From contig CAWIXH010000019.1 in assembly GCA_963839995.1 (NCBI GenBank), forward strand, positions 1-64,000: a stretch of 64,000 nucleotides of DNA, given 5' to 3'. Source of the DNA: CAWIUB01 sp963839995. Lineage in GTDB: Bacteria > Actinomycetota > Actinomycetes > Mycobacteriales > Jatrophihabitantaceae. Positions 24,947-32,190 of the stretch are shown here, piece after piece. Position 1 is the stretch's first letter. Every line of letters starts with the position of its first letter. Made by a program: the position numbers and the translations under genes. The notes under the pieces were generated by a model. That model saw only the letters and a program-made list of their open reading frames with translations. It did not search any database and was not told the DNA's origin.

Positions 24947-26317
24947 GTGACGGCCACGGTACCTACTGACGTCGGCGCGGCCCGGCTGCCCGCCGCCGGG
25001 CCGGTGCGCATCGGGCCGGGTCTGGCGCTGGGTGCTATCGGTGCCGGCGGGCTCGCGGTCGTCGCGCTGTGGTGGCACGACACCCTGTTCGTGCGCGGCT
25101 TCGGCGACTGGCTGACCAACGCCGGGCGGATCACCGGGTTGCTGGCCGGGTACGCAGTAGTGGTGCTGCTGGCGCTCATGGCCCGCGTCCCGGCGCTGGA
25201 ACGTGGCGTAGGCACCGACCGGCTCGCGCGCTGGCACGCAATGGGCGGGCGATACACGGTCAGCCTGGCGGTGGCGCACACCCTGCTGATCATCTGGGGG
25301 TACGCGGTCACCGCGCACACGAACGTCGTGAGCCAGACCGCAACGCTGCTGACCTCGTATCCCGACGTGCTGATGGCCACCGTGGCCGTGTTCCTGCTCG
25401 TCGGCGTCGGGATCGTTTCGGCCCGGGCGGCCCGGCGCCGGCTCAGCTACGAGACGTGGCACTTCATCCACCTCTACACCTACCTGGCGGTGGCACTCGC
25501 GTTCAGCCACCAATTCGCCACCGGGGCCGACTTCATCGGAAACCCGAGGGCCCGCTGGCTGTGGTCGATCCTCTACATCTGCGTCGCGGCGCTGCTGCTG
25601 TGGTACCGAGTCGTCACCCCGCTCCTCGCCCTGGCCCGATGCCAGCTGCGGGTGGTCGTGGTGCATCGGGAGTCGGCAGACGTCGTGTCGGTCTATGTCA
25701 CCGGCCGGCACCTCGACGAGTTGCAGGCCGAGCCGGGCCAGTTCTTCCGCTGGCGGTTCCTCACCCGCAACCTGTGGTGGGCGGACAATCCGTATTCGCT
25801 GTCGGCGCCGCCGCGTCCGGACATGCTGCGTATCACGGTGAAGATCGCCGGAGACCACAGTGCGGCGTTGCTCGCGCTGCGTCCGGGCACCCGGGTGCTC
25901 GCCGAAGGCCCGTACGGGTCGTTCACTGCGGCGCGCCGGCGCCGCCGCAAGGTGCTGCTGCTCGCCGGCGGGGTTGGCATCACGCCGCTGCGCGCCCTAT
26001 TCGAGTCGCTGCCCGCCAGCCCCGGCGACGTCACCCTCGTCTACCGCGCCAACACGCCTGCGGATGTGGTGTTGCGTGAGGAGCTGGACTGGATCGCCGC
26101 GCAGCGGGGCGCCCGGGTGCACTACCTGACCGGCCCGCCCCGGCATGGCGCCAACGACCCGCTCGCCCCACGCCGGCTGCAGCGTCTGGTGCCCGACCTG
26201 CGCCACCACGACGTGTTCCTGTGCGGACCGGAGGGCATGATGGCCGCCGCCCACGCCTCCCTGTTGCAGGCCGGTGTTCCGCGCCGGCACATCCATTCCG
26301 AATCCTTCACCCTCTGA
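24947..26317 (+). CDS. Ferric-reductase-like membrane flavocytochrome
   Basis: A protein of about 456 residues. The N-terminal half has about six membrane segments typical of the ferric-reductase-like transmembrane domain, with paired haem histidines (WHAMGG, VAHTLLI, WHFIHLYTYL, FSHQF). The C-terminal half is an FAD/NAD(P)-binding reductase: NPYSLSAPP for FAD, GPYGSF, LLLAGGVGITPLRALFE and the final FLCGPEGMM. It would move electrons from cytosolic NAD(P)H across the membrane. I prefer GTG 24947, which has GGAGG six bases upstream, over GTG 24941. The FMN-binding protein and ApbE follow in one operon, suggesting a flavin-linked extracytoplasmic electron chain. Confidence 0.9.
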   Translation: MTATVPTDVGAARLPAAGPVRIGPGLALGAIGAGGLAVVALWWHDTLFVRGFGDWLTNAGRITGLLAGYAVVVLLALMARVPALERGVGTDRLARWHAMGGRYTVSLAVAHTLLIIWGYAVTAHTNVVSQTATLLTSYPDVLMATVAVFLLVGVGIVSARAARRRLSYETWHFIHLYTYLAVALAFSHQFATGADFIGNPRARWLWSILYICVAALLLWYRVVTPLLALARCQLRVVVVHRESADVVSVYVTGRHLDELQAEPGQFFRWRFLTRNLWWADNPYSLSAPPRPDMLRITVKIAGDHSAALLALRPGTRVLAEGPYGSFTAARRRRRKVLLLAGGVGITPLRALFESLPASPGDVTLVYRANTPADVVLREELDWIAAQRGARVHYLTGPPRHGANDPLAPRRLQRLVPDLRHHDVFLCGPEGMMAAAHASLLQAGVPRRHIHSESFTL

Positions 26318-26329
26318 GGTCGACGAGCC

Positions 26330-26818
26330 GTGAAACGCGTTCTGCTCGCCATCACCGGGACCGTGTTCGGGCTGGTGGCCCTGCTCAGCTTCAAGTCACA
26401 CGGGCACCCGATCGGCGCCAGCACCGGCCTGCCGTCGGCGGCCCTGCCAAGTGGCGCCGGCGCCTCCAGTCCTTCCCAGCCGACCCAGACGACCAGCGCC
26501 CCGCCCAACCCGACCTCGCCGTCCACATCGGGCTCCGCCACCAAGACGGTCGTCGGCGACGCGATCGACACCCGATACGGCGTGGTGCAGATCCAGCTCA
26601 CCGTCTCCGGCAGCAAGATCGACCAGGTTTCGTTCGTGCAGCTCACCGCCTACGACGGGCGCTCGCAGCAGATCAACAGCTACGCCGGGCCTATCCTGCT
26701 GCAGGAGACACTGGCCGCGCAGAACGCGAACATCAACACGGTCTCCGGCGCGACCTACACCAGCGACGGCTACCTCCAGTCCCTGCAAAGCGCGCTGAAC
26801 CAGGCGGGCATCCAGTGA
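26330..26818 (+). CDS. Exported FMN-binding domain protein
   Basis: A 162-residue protein. An N-terminal signal/anchor (MKRVLLAITGTVFGLVALLSF) leads to a Ser/Thr/Pro-rich linker to about residue 72, then an FMN-binding domain. The motif NTVSGATYTSDGY contains the SGAT-type threonine to which ApbE attaches FMN covalently. It starts 12 bp after the flavocytochrome gene and overlaps ApbE. It most likely accepts electrons from the membrane reductase outside the cytoplasmic membrane. Final acceptors cannot be told. Confidence 0.9.
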   Translation: MKRVLLAITGTVFGLVALLSFKSHGHPIGASTGLPSAALPSGAGASSPSQPTQTTSAPPNPTSPSTSGSATKTVVGDAIDTRYGVVQIQLTVSGSKIDQVSFVQLTAYDGRSQQINSYAGPILLQETLAAQNANINTVSGATYTSDGYLQSLQSALNQAGIQ

Positions 26819-27552
26819 CCGCCACCGGCCTCGCCGGCGTGCGCCGGGTCGAGCACTGCATGGGCACCGTTTTCACGATCGAGGTCCGCGACTCCGACTT
26901 CGACGGGCAGGCTGTCGACGAAGTCGTGCGGTGGCTGCACTGGGTCGACACCACATTCTCTACCTACCAGCCGGATAGCCAGATCAGCCGCCTGGGACGC
27001 GGCGAGCTCACCGTCGCGCAGTGCGCGCCGCAGGTGCGTGAGGTGCTGCAGTTGTGCGACCAGCTGCACGACGTCAGCTACGGATACTTCTCCGCGTACG
27101 CGACCGGCACCCTCGACCCCTCCGGGGCGGTCAAGGGGTGGGCCATCGAGCAGGCCAGCGAGCTGCTGCGTCGAGCCGGGTCGGACAACCACTGCGTCAA
27201 TGGCGGGGGAGACGTACAGTGCGCCGGCCAGTACGCCCCCGGCCAGCCCTGGCGCATCGGCATCACCCATCCGCTGCGGCCCGGCTACCTGGCAGGCACA
27301 GTCGTGGGGTCGGACCTCGTCGTCGCGACCTCCGGAACAGCCGAGCGCGGCCAACACATCCTCGATCCGCACACCGGCGAGCACCCCATGGCGCTGGCGA
27401 GTGTGACCGTGATCGGGCCGCGACTGACCTACGCCGACGCCTACGCCACCGCCGCATTCGCCATGGGTGACGCCTCACGTGCTTGGATCGAGGACCTGGT
27501 CGGTTATTCGGCCTTCGCGGTCACCGCCGACGGATCGACCTGGCGCAGCTGA
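26815..27552 (+). CDS. apbE: FAD:protein FMN transferase (ApbE)
   Basis: A 245-residue ApbE enzyme that links FMN to threonine of partner flavoproteins. Visible motifs are HCMGTVFTIEV at the N-terminus, DPSGAVKGWAIEQASELL, NGGGDVQCAG and ATSGTAERGQHILDPHTGEHP, with the C-terminal metal-site region LTYADAYATAAFAMG. The GTG start overlaps the TGA of the FMN-binding protein gene. The obvious substrate is that neighbour's SGAT motif. No signal peptide is evident, which is shorter than export-targeted ApbE lipoproteins, so flavinylation may occur in the cytoplasm before export or the start may be mis-set. Confidence 0.93.
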   Translation: MTATGLAGVRRVEHCMGTVFTIEVRDSDFDGQAVDEVVRWLHWVDTTFSTYQPDSQISRLGRGELTVAQCAPQVREVLQLCDQLHDVSYGYFSAYATGTLDPSGAVKGWAIEQASELLRRAGSDNHCVNGGGDVQCAGQYAPGQPWRIGITHPLRPGYLAGTVVGSDLVVATSGTAERGQHILDPHTGEHPMALASVTVIGPRLTYADAYATAAFAMGDASRAWIEDLVGYSAFAVTADGSTWRS

Positions 27553-27717
27553 CTGCGCGAGGTTGGCGCGGATGCTCGCCGTCTCGGCCGCGGGCGAGCA
27601 GCCCGATGCGTTTGCTCTCAGTTTCCTCTGAATCGGCCGAGCCCCGCACCATGATCGCCCGCCGTGGTCGAGACTGAACCGCGCCCCGACGACCACCCAC
27701 CGAAGCCGCATGTGCAC

Positions 27718-27731
27718 AGGACTTTCGTCGG
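27718..27731. promoter_or_regulatory. DosR/DevR-like box 1 before the cytochrome-b operon
   Basis: AGGACTTTCGTCGG matches the DosR core at 10 of 14, with the central GACTTTCGTC well kept. It overlaps the next box by two bases and lies 66 bp before the leader ATG. Paired boxes are common in mycobacterial DosR promoters. Confidence 0.45.
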
Positions 27732-27743
27732 GACGTTGTGCCC
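27730..27743. promoter_or_regulatory. DosR/DevR-like box 2 before the cytochrome-b operon
   Basis: GGGACGTTGTGCCC matches the DosR core at 10 of 14, with intact GGGAC and CCC ends. Its centre is 12 bp from that of box 1, close to one helical turn, so dimers could bind side by side. It ends 54 bp before the leader ATG. Confidence 0.5.
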
Positions 27744-27797
27744 TGTACGGCGGCGCTGTCACGGCGTCTGTTCGGGCTGACAGTAGAGGAGGTCGCG

Positions 27798-27842
27798 ATG
27801 GGAACTGCTGGACTGCTCGGTGATCGGCGGCGGCGATCATGA
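27798..27842 (+). CDS. 14-residue leader ORF coupled to the cytochrome-b operon
   Basis: ATG 27798 follows a strong ribosome site (AGAGGAGGT, 27785-27793). It encodes MGTAGLLGDRRRRS and stops at TGA 27840-27842, which overlaps the ATG of the next gene (27839-27841). The next gene has no good ribosome site of its own, so translation probably depends on ribosomes finishing this leader. The run of four arginines may make it a sensing leader peptide, though CGG/CGA pausing is speculative. Confidence 0.5.
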   Translation: MGTAGLLGDRRRRS

Positions 27843-28027
27843 CCCTCGCAACGGGGCTGCTCGGTGGCCACGCCCACTTTCTGGACTGGGGCGTAGTGCA
27901 GATCTCGCTCACCAACTTCCTGATCATCGTCTTGATGGTGGTGGTGTTCGTGCTGGCTCTGGTGTTGCCGTTCCCGCACGGGCATGACGACGAGCGTGCC
28001 GGTGAGGGCTCCGATGTCCAGCGTTGA
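27839..28027 (+). CDS. Small single-span membrane protein of the cytochrome-b operon
   Basis: A 62-residue protein with one membrane helix (about residues 22-45, SLTNFLIIVLMVVVFVLALV) between a short His-containing N-terminus (GGHAHFLDWG) and a charged, His-rich tail (FPHGHDDERAG). It overlaps both the leader ORF and the cytochrome-b-like gene. Its size and position suggest an accessory subunit of the membrane complex. I do not recognise a named family. Confidence 0.75.
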   Translation: MTLATGLLGGHAHFLDWGVVQISLTNFLIIVLMVVVFVLALVLPFPHGHDDERAGEGSDVQR

Positions 28028-28721
28028 GCCGGAGCCCCGGCGCAGCTGGACCGTGTGGTTGCGTACCCGGTTGAGCCGGGTCGTGCCGGCGGGCCAGTGG
28101 CTGCCGGACCGACAGCCGGCGTACGTGCGGTCGTGGATTTATGTGTTCGGTGTGGCCACGCTCGCCGCGTTGGTGTACGTACTCGTCTCCGGTGTGGTGC
28201 TCACGGTGGGTGGCGCGACGTGGTGGCACACCTCGTCGGTCGGTCATTTCTTCAATTCGACGCACCTGTGGAGCGTCGAGCTGTTCTTCGTCTTCATGGT
28301 GATCCACCTGTGGGGCATGTTTTTCATGGCGGCCTGGCGTGGCAAGCGAGCGTGGACGTGGATTACTGGCGCGGTGGCCTTCGTCGGATCGATCGCGACC
28401 GCGTTCACCGGCTACCTGTCGCAGACCAACTTCGACTCGCAATGGATCTCCACCCAGGCCAAGGACGGCGTGAACTCCGTGGGTGTCGGTGCGGTGTTCA
28501 ACGTGTTGAACACCGGGCAGATGCTGCTGTGGCACATCATGCTGCTGCCGCTGATCGTCGGCGTGCTCGTCCTGGCACACGTGATCCTGGTGCGCCGGCG
28601 CGGCGTGGTACCGCCCTTCGACGCCGTGCCACCCGAACAGGCGCAGGAGTCATCGGCTGACGCGGCGCCGGCAACGCCCGTGGTTGCCGGTGCGGCCGAT
28701 CCCGTGGTGGGTTCGCGATGA
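28014..28721 (+). CDS. Cytochrome-b N-terminal-domain-like membrane protein
   Basis: A 235-residue, four-helix membrane protein like the haem-b half of cytochrome b/b6. The helices are at about residues 36-60, 83-106, 112-130 and 164-190. Histidines suited to two haems lie in SVGHFFNSTHLWSVELFF, VIHLWGMFF and LLWHIMLLPL. A hydrophilic tail follows. ATG 28014 lies inside the end of the small membrane gene. No Rieske protein or cytochrome c gene is nearby, so it is unlikely to be a standard bc1 complex. It probably forms an alternative quinone-linked module with the next gene and may be hypoxia-induced. Confidence 0.85.
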   Translation: MSSVEPEPRRSWTVWLRTRLSRVVPAGQWLPDRQPAYVRSWIYVFGVATLAALVYVLVSGVVLTVGGATWWHTSSVGHFFNSTHLWSVELFFVFMVIHLWGMFFMAAWRGKRAWTWITGAVAFVGSIATAFTGYLSQTNFDSQWISTQAKDGVNSVGVGAVFNVLNTGQMLLWHIMLLPLIVGVLVLAHVILVRRRGVVPPFDAVPPEQAQESSADAAPATPVVAGAADPVVGSR

Positions 28722-29704
28722 GCCACGAAAGCGGCGCCCCAGCCCGCCGGCGGCGCCGCGACACGACCCCGGACACCCACCTGTTCCCCACGCGCCCGTA
28801 CGACCTGGTCAAGGAATTCGTCGTCGCCGTGGTCGTTGTAGGCGTGCTGACTGTGCTGCTCGCGGCGGTGTTCTCCTCGCCGGACCGCGAGGCGATCACA
28901 CTCGCGGACTGGGCCGCGGCCGCGCCGAACGACGTGGTCGCCACCGCTGCGGCGGAGCTCGCCGGCACGAGCACCAGCGCAAGCTACGGCGCCCCGTACA
29001 ACCGGGCCAGCGACGGGCAGAAGCTCGGGCCGCTGCCGCTGCAACGCTGGGGCAGTGTCCGTATCCCGATCGACAGCGCCAACGATCTAGTGATTACACC
29101 GCTGAGCACGATCACCGGCGAATCCGACCTGACGGGCGCGCTGCAGACCTGGCGCAGCGCCGACGCGGACCAGCAGGCCAAGTGGGCAGGCGCGTATTCG
29201 GACGCTCTTGCCGCCGCCCCCGACGGCGACCCGGCCAAGGTTAAGCCCGACGACTACGGCCCGGTACCTGCACTGGCGACGAGCTTCCTCGCCCTCGCCC
29301 GCAGCGGCGGGCTCGAAGGGCTGCTCACATCAAGCAGCACGTTCTACGTCAGCGACGAGACCAAGCCGCTGCTGCTGCTCTCCGACGGCGCCTACCTCGA
29401 AGACCAGGCCCGCGCCGACCACCTGGGCGGCGACCAGTGGGGGATGATGAACGAGACCGGCAACTACCCGGGCCAGCCGTGGATGTGGCTTTACACGTTC
29501 TGGTATCAGATCAAGCCGTTCTCTACATCGGACAACGCCGACGCGCTCGTCTGGGGCGTGATGGCCGTGCTCACCCTCGCGCTGATCCTGCTGCCATTCA
29601 TCCCGGGCCTGCGGTCCCTGCCACGCCACCTCGGCGTGCACCGTCTCATCTGGCGCGACGGCGCCCGCACCACCCGCTCACCCGGACGACCGCCGCCCGG
29701 TTGA
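28718..29704 (+). CDS. Membrane protein, possible cytochrome-b C-terminal partner
   Basis: A 328-residue protein that starts on the ATGA overlap with the cytochrome-b-like gene. It has a basic N-terminus, TM1 at about residues 33-53 (VAVVVVGVLTVLLAAVF), a large extracytoplasmic domain of about 220 residues (includes SVRIPIDSANDLVITPLS and FYVSDETKPLLLLSDG), and TM2 at about 277-297. No haem or iron-sulfur motif is visible in the loop. Such proteins accompany cytochrome-b-like genes in actinobacteria. The role of the large domain, possibly an electron-acceptor or quinol-site partner, is unknown. Confidence 0.75.
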   Translation: MSHESGAPARRRRRDTTPDTHLFPTRPYDLVKEFVVAVVVVGVLTVLLAAVFSSPDREAITLADWAAAAPNDVVATAAAELAGTSTSASYGAPYNRASDGQKLGPLPLQRWGSVRIPIDSANDLVITPLSTITGESDLTGALQTWRSADADQQAKWAGAYSDALAAAPDGDPAKVKPDDYGPVPALATSFLALARSGGLEGLLTSSSTFYVSDETKPLLLLSDGAYLEDQARADHLGGDQWGMMNETGNYPGQPWMWLYTFWYQIKPFSTSDNADALVWGVMAVLTLALILLPFIPGLRSLPRHLGVHRLIWRDGARTTRSPGRPPPG

Positions 29705-29742
29705 CCGACGCTCGGTTGATCGACGCTCGGTTGATCGACGCT
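29698..29742 (+). repeat. Three tandem 15-bp repeats after the cytochrome-b operon
   Basis: CGGTTGAYCGACGCT occurs three times head to tail, spanning the stop codon of the 28718 gene. It lies in the short gap before the convergent CBS-BON gene. No function is evident. Confidence 0.85.
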
Positions 29743-29773
29743 CCGGCTGGGTCTGTCGACGTGATGCGACCGG

Positions 29774-30388
29774 CTAGTCGACCGCTCGATGGCGGCGGGT
29801 GTGCACCCGGATGACGCCGGGTACGGTGCGGGCCAGCACGATGGCGATCTGCTCCTGGGCGTCGTCGTCGAAGTGGCCGGTGATGGTGACTACGCCGTCG
29901 TCGACAAAGACGCTCCACCGGCCGGGCTCGGAGGCGTAGTCGTCCAGTCGCTGCTGGACCTCGGCGGTGATTGCGTCGTCGTCGCGGACCAGGGTGCGCA
30001 GCAGATCGCGGCGACTGACGATCCCGACCAGCTGCGAGCCGTCGACGATCGGCACGGCCCGAACGTTGTTGACGAGCATCAGCTCGGCGAGGTCGGCGGT
30101 GTCGGCGTCGTGGTTAACGCAGACCACGGTCTCGGTCATGACCTGCCGGACCAGGCGCGATGGGTCGGGTTGCTCGTGGGGCGGCGGCAGCACATGGCTG
30201 CGCGGGTCGTGCGGCATCCGGTCGCGGATCAGGTCGCCTTCGCTGACGATGCCAACGACGTGGTCCTGCTCGTTGACCACGGGCAGCGACGTGATGCCGT
30301 ATTGCGCCAGCAACGCCGCCGCCCGTTGGACGGGTGTGTCGGTGTGGACCGTGACCACGGGATGGGTCATGATCTCGCGCGCCCTCAT
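29774..30388 (-). CDS. CBS-pair plus BON domain protein (second copy)
   Basis: A 204-residue protein with CBS1 (about 1-60, starting MRAREIMTHPVVTVHTDTPV), CBS2 (about 78-140, VRQVMTETVVCVNHDADT) and a BON domain (about 150-200, SVFVDDGVVTITGHF). It lacks the helical N-terminal extension of the copy at 4491. ATG 30388 has AAGGAGG upstream. The open frame continues further upstream, but that part does not resemble the family. Likely an adenylate-responsive accessory protein. No DosR-like box was found in front of it. Confidence 0.92.
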   Translation of the reverse strand: MRAREIMTHPVVTVHTDTPVQRAAALLAQYGITSLPVVNEQDHVVGIVSEGDLIRDRMPHDPRSHVLPPPHEQPDPSRLVRQVMTETVVCVNHDADTADLAELMLVNNVRAVPIVDGSQLVGIVSRRDLLRTLVRDDDAITAEVQQRLDDYASEPGRWSVFVDDGVVTITGHFDDDAQEQIAIVLARTVPGVIRVHTRRHRAVD

Positions 30389-30441
30389 GTACGCCTCCTT
30401 CACCCACTGATTGAACCCAACTGATGCACAGACTAGCCAGG

Positions 30442-31242
30442 TCAGCGGGCAGTCCAGCCGCCGTCCAGCACCCAGGACGCGCCGGTGGCAAAGGCGGCGT
30501 GCGGCGAGCACAGGTAATGGACCAGTTCAGCGACCTCGGCGGGCTCGATGAGACGTTTGATCGCGGGCTCGGAAAGCATCACGTCGGTGACGACCCGCTC
30601 CGGCGGCAAGCCGTGGGCGCGGGCCTGCTCGGCGATCTGTCCCTCGACCAGCGGGGTCCGCACGTACGCCGGGCAGACCGTGTTGGACGTGACGCCGTGC
30701 CGGGCACCTTCGAGGGCGACGACTTTCGACAGCCCCTCCAGGCCGTGTTTGGCGGCGACGTAGGCCGACTTGAACGGCGACGCGCGCAGGCCGTGCACGG
30801 AGGAGATGTTGACGATCCGGCCGAACCCCTGGGCGTACATGTGCGGTAGGGCCGCTTGGATGAGCCGGAATGGAGCTTCCAGCATGACCGCGAGGATCGT
30901 GCGGAAACGCTCCAGCGGGAACTCGGCGACGGGAGCCACGTGCTGCAGTCAGGCGTTGTTGATCAACACGTCCGCGTTGCCCGCCAGTGCCGCGGCGTCG
31001 AAGTCCGCACGGCTCAGGTCCGCTTGCACGGCTTGCCCGCCGATCGACTCGGCCAATGATGCCGCGCCGTTCAGGTCCAGGTCGACCACGACGACCCGCG
31101 CGCCGGCGTTGGCCAGCCGCCGCGCGCACGCCGCACCGATGCCGCTCGCGCCGCCGGTCACGACGACCTCACGGCCGGTTAGGTCGGCGACGGGCGGAGC
31201 AGCAACCCCGCCTTCGGCAGCCGGGCCAAGGACGTCACTCAT
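30442..31242 (-). pseudogene. 3-Hydroxybutyrate dehydrogenase with in-frame TGA
   Basis: A short-chain dehydrogenase of 266 codons. The cofactor motif is VVVTGGASGIGAACARRLA. LINNA is followed by TGA (30949-30951) and then LQHVAPVAEFP. The catalytic NISSVHGLRASPFKSAYVAAKHG and the C-terminal ATGASWVLDGGW are intact and in the same frame. The family has Gly at the stop position (NNAGLQHVAP), so a single GGA to TGA change explains it. As written the enzyme would be cut before its active site. The start overlaps the end of livF (ATGA), so the gene belongs to the liv-type operon. Confidence 0.85.
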
Positions 31243-31985
31243 GCGGGCTCCTTCGAGATGGTCTGCTCGACCCAGTGACCATCGCCACCCACGCCGAGAT
31301 AGGTGCGCAGCGCCGAACCGGACGACAGCTGCTCGCGCGTTCCTTCGGCCCGGCAGCGACCCTTCTCGAGGATGTAGCCGCGGTTGGCGTAGCGCAGCGC
31401 GAACACCGCGTTCTGCTCGGTGAGCAGCACGCCGAGCCGCTGCTCGCGCAGCTGATCCAGCCACCCGCCCAGCTCGCTCACGACGGCGGGGGACAGGCCC
31501 TCGGTCGGCTCGTCGAGCAGCAGCACGGTGGGGCTGCTCAGCAGGGCGCGGCCGATCTTGAGCATCTGCTGCTCGCCACCGGACAGCAGGCCCGCCCGGC
31601 GCCGGGCGAGCGTCGCGAGCTTCGGGAATGTGTCGTGGACGCGGTCAATCGTCCAGGCACCGGACCGGTGCGCCGCGCTGGAGACCGCGAGGCGCAGGTT
31701 CTCCGCGACCGTCAGGGTCCCGAAGACCCGGCGCCCGCTGGGGACGAACGCGATGCCCGACCGGGACGCGACGTGCGGCGCCTTGCCGGTGATGTCCTTG
31801 CCATCGAGGACCACCTGGCCGCGCCGGGGCGGCGTCAGGGCGACGATGCTGCGCAGCGTCGTCGTCTTGCCGGCACCGTTGCGGCCGAGCAGCGTCACCA
31901 CCTCGCCCGGCGCCACGCTGAGGCTCACGCCCTGCACGACGTGGCTGGAGCCGTAGTAGGTATGCAGATCACGAACCTCGAGCAT
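31239..31985 (-). CDS. livF: Branched-chain amino-acid-type ABC ATPase (LivF)
   Basis: A 248-residue ATPase of the LivF class. The Walker A is GRNGAGKTT, the signature LSGGEQQ (full LLSGGEQQMLKIGRALL), the Walker B VLLLDEP and the switch region LLTEQN. The LivF-type IAFVPSGRRVFGTLTVAENL (P-x-GR-vF) is clear. Its ATG overlaps the livG stop (TGATG). This gene is intact, although livG, livH and the binding protein of the same operon are broken, so it is probably functionless now unless it serves another importer. Confidence 0.93.
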   Translation of the reverse strand: MLEVRDLHTYYGSSHVVQGVSLSVAPGEVVTLLGRNGAGKTTTLRSIVALTPPRRGQVVLDGKDITGKAPHVASRSGIAFVPSGRRVFGTLTVAENLRLAVSSAAHRSGAWTIDRVHDTFPKLATLARRRAGLLSGGEQQMLKIGRALLSSPTVLLLDEPTEGLSPAVVSELGGWLDQLREQRLGVLLTEQNAVFALRYANRGYILEKGRCRAEGTREQLSSGSALRTYLGVGGDGHWVEQTISKEPA

Positions 31986-32190
31986 CAGCTGGCCTCCTGC
32001 TCGGCTGCCCCACCGAGGTAGATGGCCATCACCTCGTCGTTGGCGCGGACGTCCGCTGCTGGCCCGTTCGCGATCACCCGTCCCTGGTGCAGGACGGTGA
32101 TCGTCTCGGAGATCGCGAACACCATGTCCATGTCATGCTCGGAGAACAGCACGGTGAGCCCTCGGTCCGCGCAAGGTCAGCTATTAGCTC

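Noticed and set aside
30949..30951. UGA recoding (Gly) as an explanation for the in-frame stops
   Set aside because: Many intact genes in this window terminate at TGA with tight ATGA overlaps, so TGA is a normal stop codon.
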